Positions 61,835 to 64,000 of a stretch of 64,000 nucleotides of DNA are shown one piece after another. This DNA comes from Branchiostoma floridae. Taxonomy: Eukaryota; Chordata; Leptocardii; Amphioxiformes; Branchiostomatidae. Location: positions 19,607,111 through 19,671,110 of the forward strand of contig NC_049992.1 in NCBI RefSeq assembly GCF_000003815.2, read 5' to 3'. Position 1 is the first letter of the stretch. Each line of letters starts with the position of its first letter. A model generated the notes under the pieces. That model saw only the letters and a program-made list of their open reading frames with translations. It was not told the DNA's origin and did no database searches. Both the position numbers and the translations under genes were made by a program.

Positions 61835-63950
61835 ACGTGCGTGTGTAACTTCCATGCAGATTCCTGTTTTACAACGTAAGACATTTTCCATATCTACCTC
61901 TTAACTGTTTCTGTCCCTGATCGTTTCTGACCAGTTTGCACATGACGACGATGAAGACCAGCACGTTGAACAGTAGGATGATACCCGCTGGGACCAAGAA
62001 TGCATAGAGCAGAGGCTTGTGTGCCAGCCAGCAGCTGTAAACAAAATGGGAAAATAGAAAAGGTTTAAAGATGCTTTGTTTCCTCCAACTTTCTAAAAGA
62101 CTTGTCCATGATAACATTACAGCATATCAACCAAAGATGTTGTCACAGTCAATGCGATAGTCATGTTTGCCAAAAGGGCCATGTATTCGGTGCCGTATTT
62201 CAGGTTAGCTGTTTTTTTTTAGTTTATTTTTTTAGACCGTATGACTCGAGAAACTGTAATTCTATTTGAAGTCGACTTGGACCTGCTGCTTCGATACCAA
62301 GTCACTAGTGCACTGGCCAGGTAACAGAGGTGGTAACACGTAAATTTTTTTTACCGTATATCAATGACCTCCTCGTCCTAATACCTAACACCTCTTCTCA
62401 TTTGTTCTTTCACAGTTTGAATGTGCAAAAATTGCAATATATTCTTGGAATATCTTGACGATGTCAAGTACGACGTCTCCATATGGCCATGCACAAGATG
62501 CAGAGCAAGAAAAAAGTAAAGAAAAGTGAGCTGTCATCTGCGTCTTTACATATCTAACTTACACTTTCTCCATCCTGTATTGGTAAAAACTTGAGAGCCC
62601 CGCAGCCGACACCGTAGCGACAAGTGGAAAGCCTGGAAAAATAGGTCAAAACATTCCTGTACTTTTGTTCAATCAGCTTTTATCATAGCTTTTTTTTTGA
62701 AGATCGGTTTACAACAAGGCTAGTCTACAAAACAGAATAACGACAGAAAGTCTAAACCGCCCTTCATCTCCATCTCCTTTCTTAATGGTGTCACATGTTT
62801 GTACGGCCAAATTACCTGAATGGTAGGTAAATTGATTTCGGGGAAAGAAAGTTAAGTAAGCAAACAGAGCAAATCCTCACCCCATGCTACAGCCGCAGCC
62901 TTGATGACGAAGTTCCCAGACACGTGATGGTCAAACACAAGCACAACGGCTCGGTATATGTTAACGGCCTCCACTGCCATCCACACCAAGGCAGCCAATA
63001 GGAAGTAGTGTAGCAAAGCTGCAACGACTGTGCAGCCAATGGGAGACGCCGTCCTGTTGATGCCAGCGAGGAAGATGACGAGAATGGCCAACAGAGCCAC
63101 ACAAAGGTTGATGAGGACGAGCCGCTGGTTCTTGGCATGACCTGTTCTTAAACTACGTCTGTAATTTCTGGAATCAAAACACCCAATATTCAATATCTTA
63201 CCGGTAAGAATCATGCATGTGTGTCCATTGCATTCATTATGTGCTGAAATACAATTTAGACACAATGTATACCTTAGAAGGGAATCATCTCTTTAATCAA
63301 GCCGATTTTGTTTCAATCTTTTGAGAATAACAACAACGTGTTGACAGATGTAATGATTTAGTATATAGTTATAATATAGCCTAAACGATTACTCAAATAT
63401 CAAATTACTATGTATGAACATCAACGTCTAATTTGTATAATAAATGAGAAATATTATAAGGAATCCACTGCATTCCATGGTAGGACTCTCACATGTAAAT
63501 GGTGAAATGTCGATAGATATCAATTATGCAAATAAAGGCTTCATTTGCATAATTAATAAGAAAGACAAATACCTAAAAAGTAGTAACTGATTGGAATTTC
63601 ATTCTCAGAGCATTACGAAGGTAAGCCAATGTTGACATCATCAAATCATCAATCATGCAAGTCAGTGTGACAGTCGCATTTACATTGTTTATAAGGAAAA
63701 ACTAAGATTCCCTTCTTTGCCAAAATAAGTATTTCATACTTTGAACAACTTAATATGCTCTTTAGCTGGTGAAGAAGATCAACCAAGACAATTTATGCGA
63801 ATGTATGCCATAAGACAGTATCGTTACATACCGTGTGAGGACAAAAGATAGTAAAGTGAGCACCAGGCAGACGATAGACACGACACAGCCCGCAATAGTG
63901 ATGACCTCTAGCGGCTTCTCATGCTGCCCAAAACCAACACCGAACACATC
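61009..63950 (-). CDS. Adhesion GPCR, seven-helix part and C-tail (5' truncated by window)
   Basis: Five exons join in phase: 63950-63832, 63167-62881, 62632-62563, 62034-61898, 61376-61009, together about 326 residues. TM1 is VITIAGCVVSIVCLVLTLLS; TM2 LVLINLCVALLAILVIFLAG; TM3 after GCTVVAALLHYFLLAALVWM (with the family's V-W-M-x-V-E-A); TM4 spans exons 2-3; TM5 LLYAFLVPAGIILLFNVLVF; TM6 ALFGLTWVFGFFVI; TM7 AYLFCIFNTLQGLFIFVFHC. The Cys in 'GCTV' and the Cys in 'VCWLAH' are the conserved extracellular disulfide. GLTWxFG and FNxLQGxFIFxFHC are class B2 hallmarks. The exon starts DVFGVG, the usual place just after the GPS stalk, so the GPS/GAIN and ligand-binding exons lie beyond 64000. Subfamily not assigned; the C-tail is short (~55 residues). 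Confidence 0.92.
61793..61850. repeat. (GT)n microsatellite in a GPCR intron
   Basis: About 40 uninterrupted bases of gt, then gcacgtgcgtgtg. Confidence 0.95.
61898..62034 (-). CDS. Adhesion GPCR exon with TM5
   Basis: Acceptor cattttgtttacag|; one base in, one out; donor ttaagag|gtagat. CWLAHKPLLYAFLVPAG onward; ICL3 start KLVRNDQGQKQLR. Confidence 0.9.
62563..62632 (-). CDS. Adhesion GPCR exon with TM4 end
   Basis: Acceptor cctatttttccag|; 70 nt; donor gaaagt|gtaagt, chosen over aaa|gtgtaa because it gives the right phase (Val-Cys-Trp) and the better consensus. Confidence 0.85.
62881..63167 (-). CDS. Adhesion GPCR exon with TM2-TM4 start
   Basis: Acceptor gattccag|; one base in, one out; donor catggg|gtgagg. 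The loop NYRRSLRTGHAKNQR precedes TM2. Confidence 0.92.
63168..63831 (-). other. GPCR intron between TM1 and TM2 exons
   Basis: AT-rich; 'aattatgcaaataaaggctt / atttgcataattaataag' forms a short inverted pair at 63521-63561. No other feature. Confidence 0.5.
63832..63950 (-). CDS. Adhesion GPCR exon with TM1
   Basis: Acceptor aatgttacgtttccag|; 39 codons plus two bases; donor cacacg|gtatgt. DVFGVGFGQHEKPLE then TM1. Confidence 0.9.
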
Positions 63951-64000
63951 CTGGAAACGTAACATTAAAACATTAGAGGAAAGAAATAAAGAATATTCCG

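Overview
The window reads as animal nuclear DNA from a draft assembly. Genes are split by GT-AG introns, there are four runs of N, and the DNA between exons is packed with short inverted-repeat elements, microsatellites and LINE remnants. The gene set (an ACK/TNK-type tyrosine kinase, an adhesion GPCR, a small CS-alpha-beta defensin) and repeat families I associate with amphioxus (for example elements opening with 'acagtcaaacctgt' or ending in 'aaatgcatttacagta') suggest a cephalochordate, probably Branchiostoma. That assignment is an inference from gene style and repeats, not a database match.

Layout, left to right. At 2.1-3.9 kb (minus) lie three phase-matched exons of an unrecognised protein, open at its 3' end. 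At 5.2-8.9 kb (minus) is a small secreted peptide gene: TATA box, leader exon, signal-peptide exon, terminal exon. At 10.2-10.8 kb is a 5'-truncated LINE. At 14.2-17.6 kb (plus) is a complete three-exon, 216-residue NTF2/SnoaL-like protein with an N-terminal hydrophobic segment; its first intron holds one transposon nested in another. At 18.8-19.9 kb (minus) is a two-exon, 69-residue secreted peptide with a six-cysteine CS-alpha-beta pattern. From about 23.6 or 28.0 to 57.7 kb (plus) runs an ACK/TNK-family non-receptor tyrosine kinase: 16 coding exons recognised, SAM-like region, kinase, SH3, long disordered tail, two UBA-like modules. At 61.0-64.0 kb (minus, tail to tail with the kinase) are the last five exons of an adhesion GPCR carrying all seven transmembrane helices; its extracellular part lies outside the window.

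The most striking signal is a recurring structure: tandem arrays built from exon-intron boundaries. In the kinase, exon 7 is preceded by 55 periods of a 61-bp unit, each a near copy of the real branch region, pyrimidine tract, AG acceptor and first ~20 bases of the exon. Exon 12 is preceded by three 118-120-bp copies of its own acceptor plus 49 bases of exon, each followed by a good donor and carrying an in-frame stop. In the unknown gene at 2.1-3.9 kb, exon 2 is followed by an array of an 85-bp unit that repeats the exon end plus its donor. Three such arrays in 64 kb, two in one gene, pose a direct question about how the true splice site is chosen and whether the copies act as poison exons or are simply tolerated.

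No operon-like functional coupling is visible; these look like independent neighbouring genes. Exon boundaries were set by hand from splice consensus, phase continuity and protein similarity recalled from knowledge of the families; no search was run.
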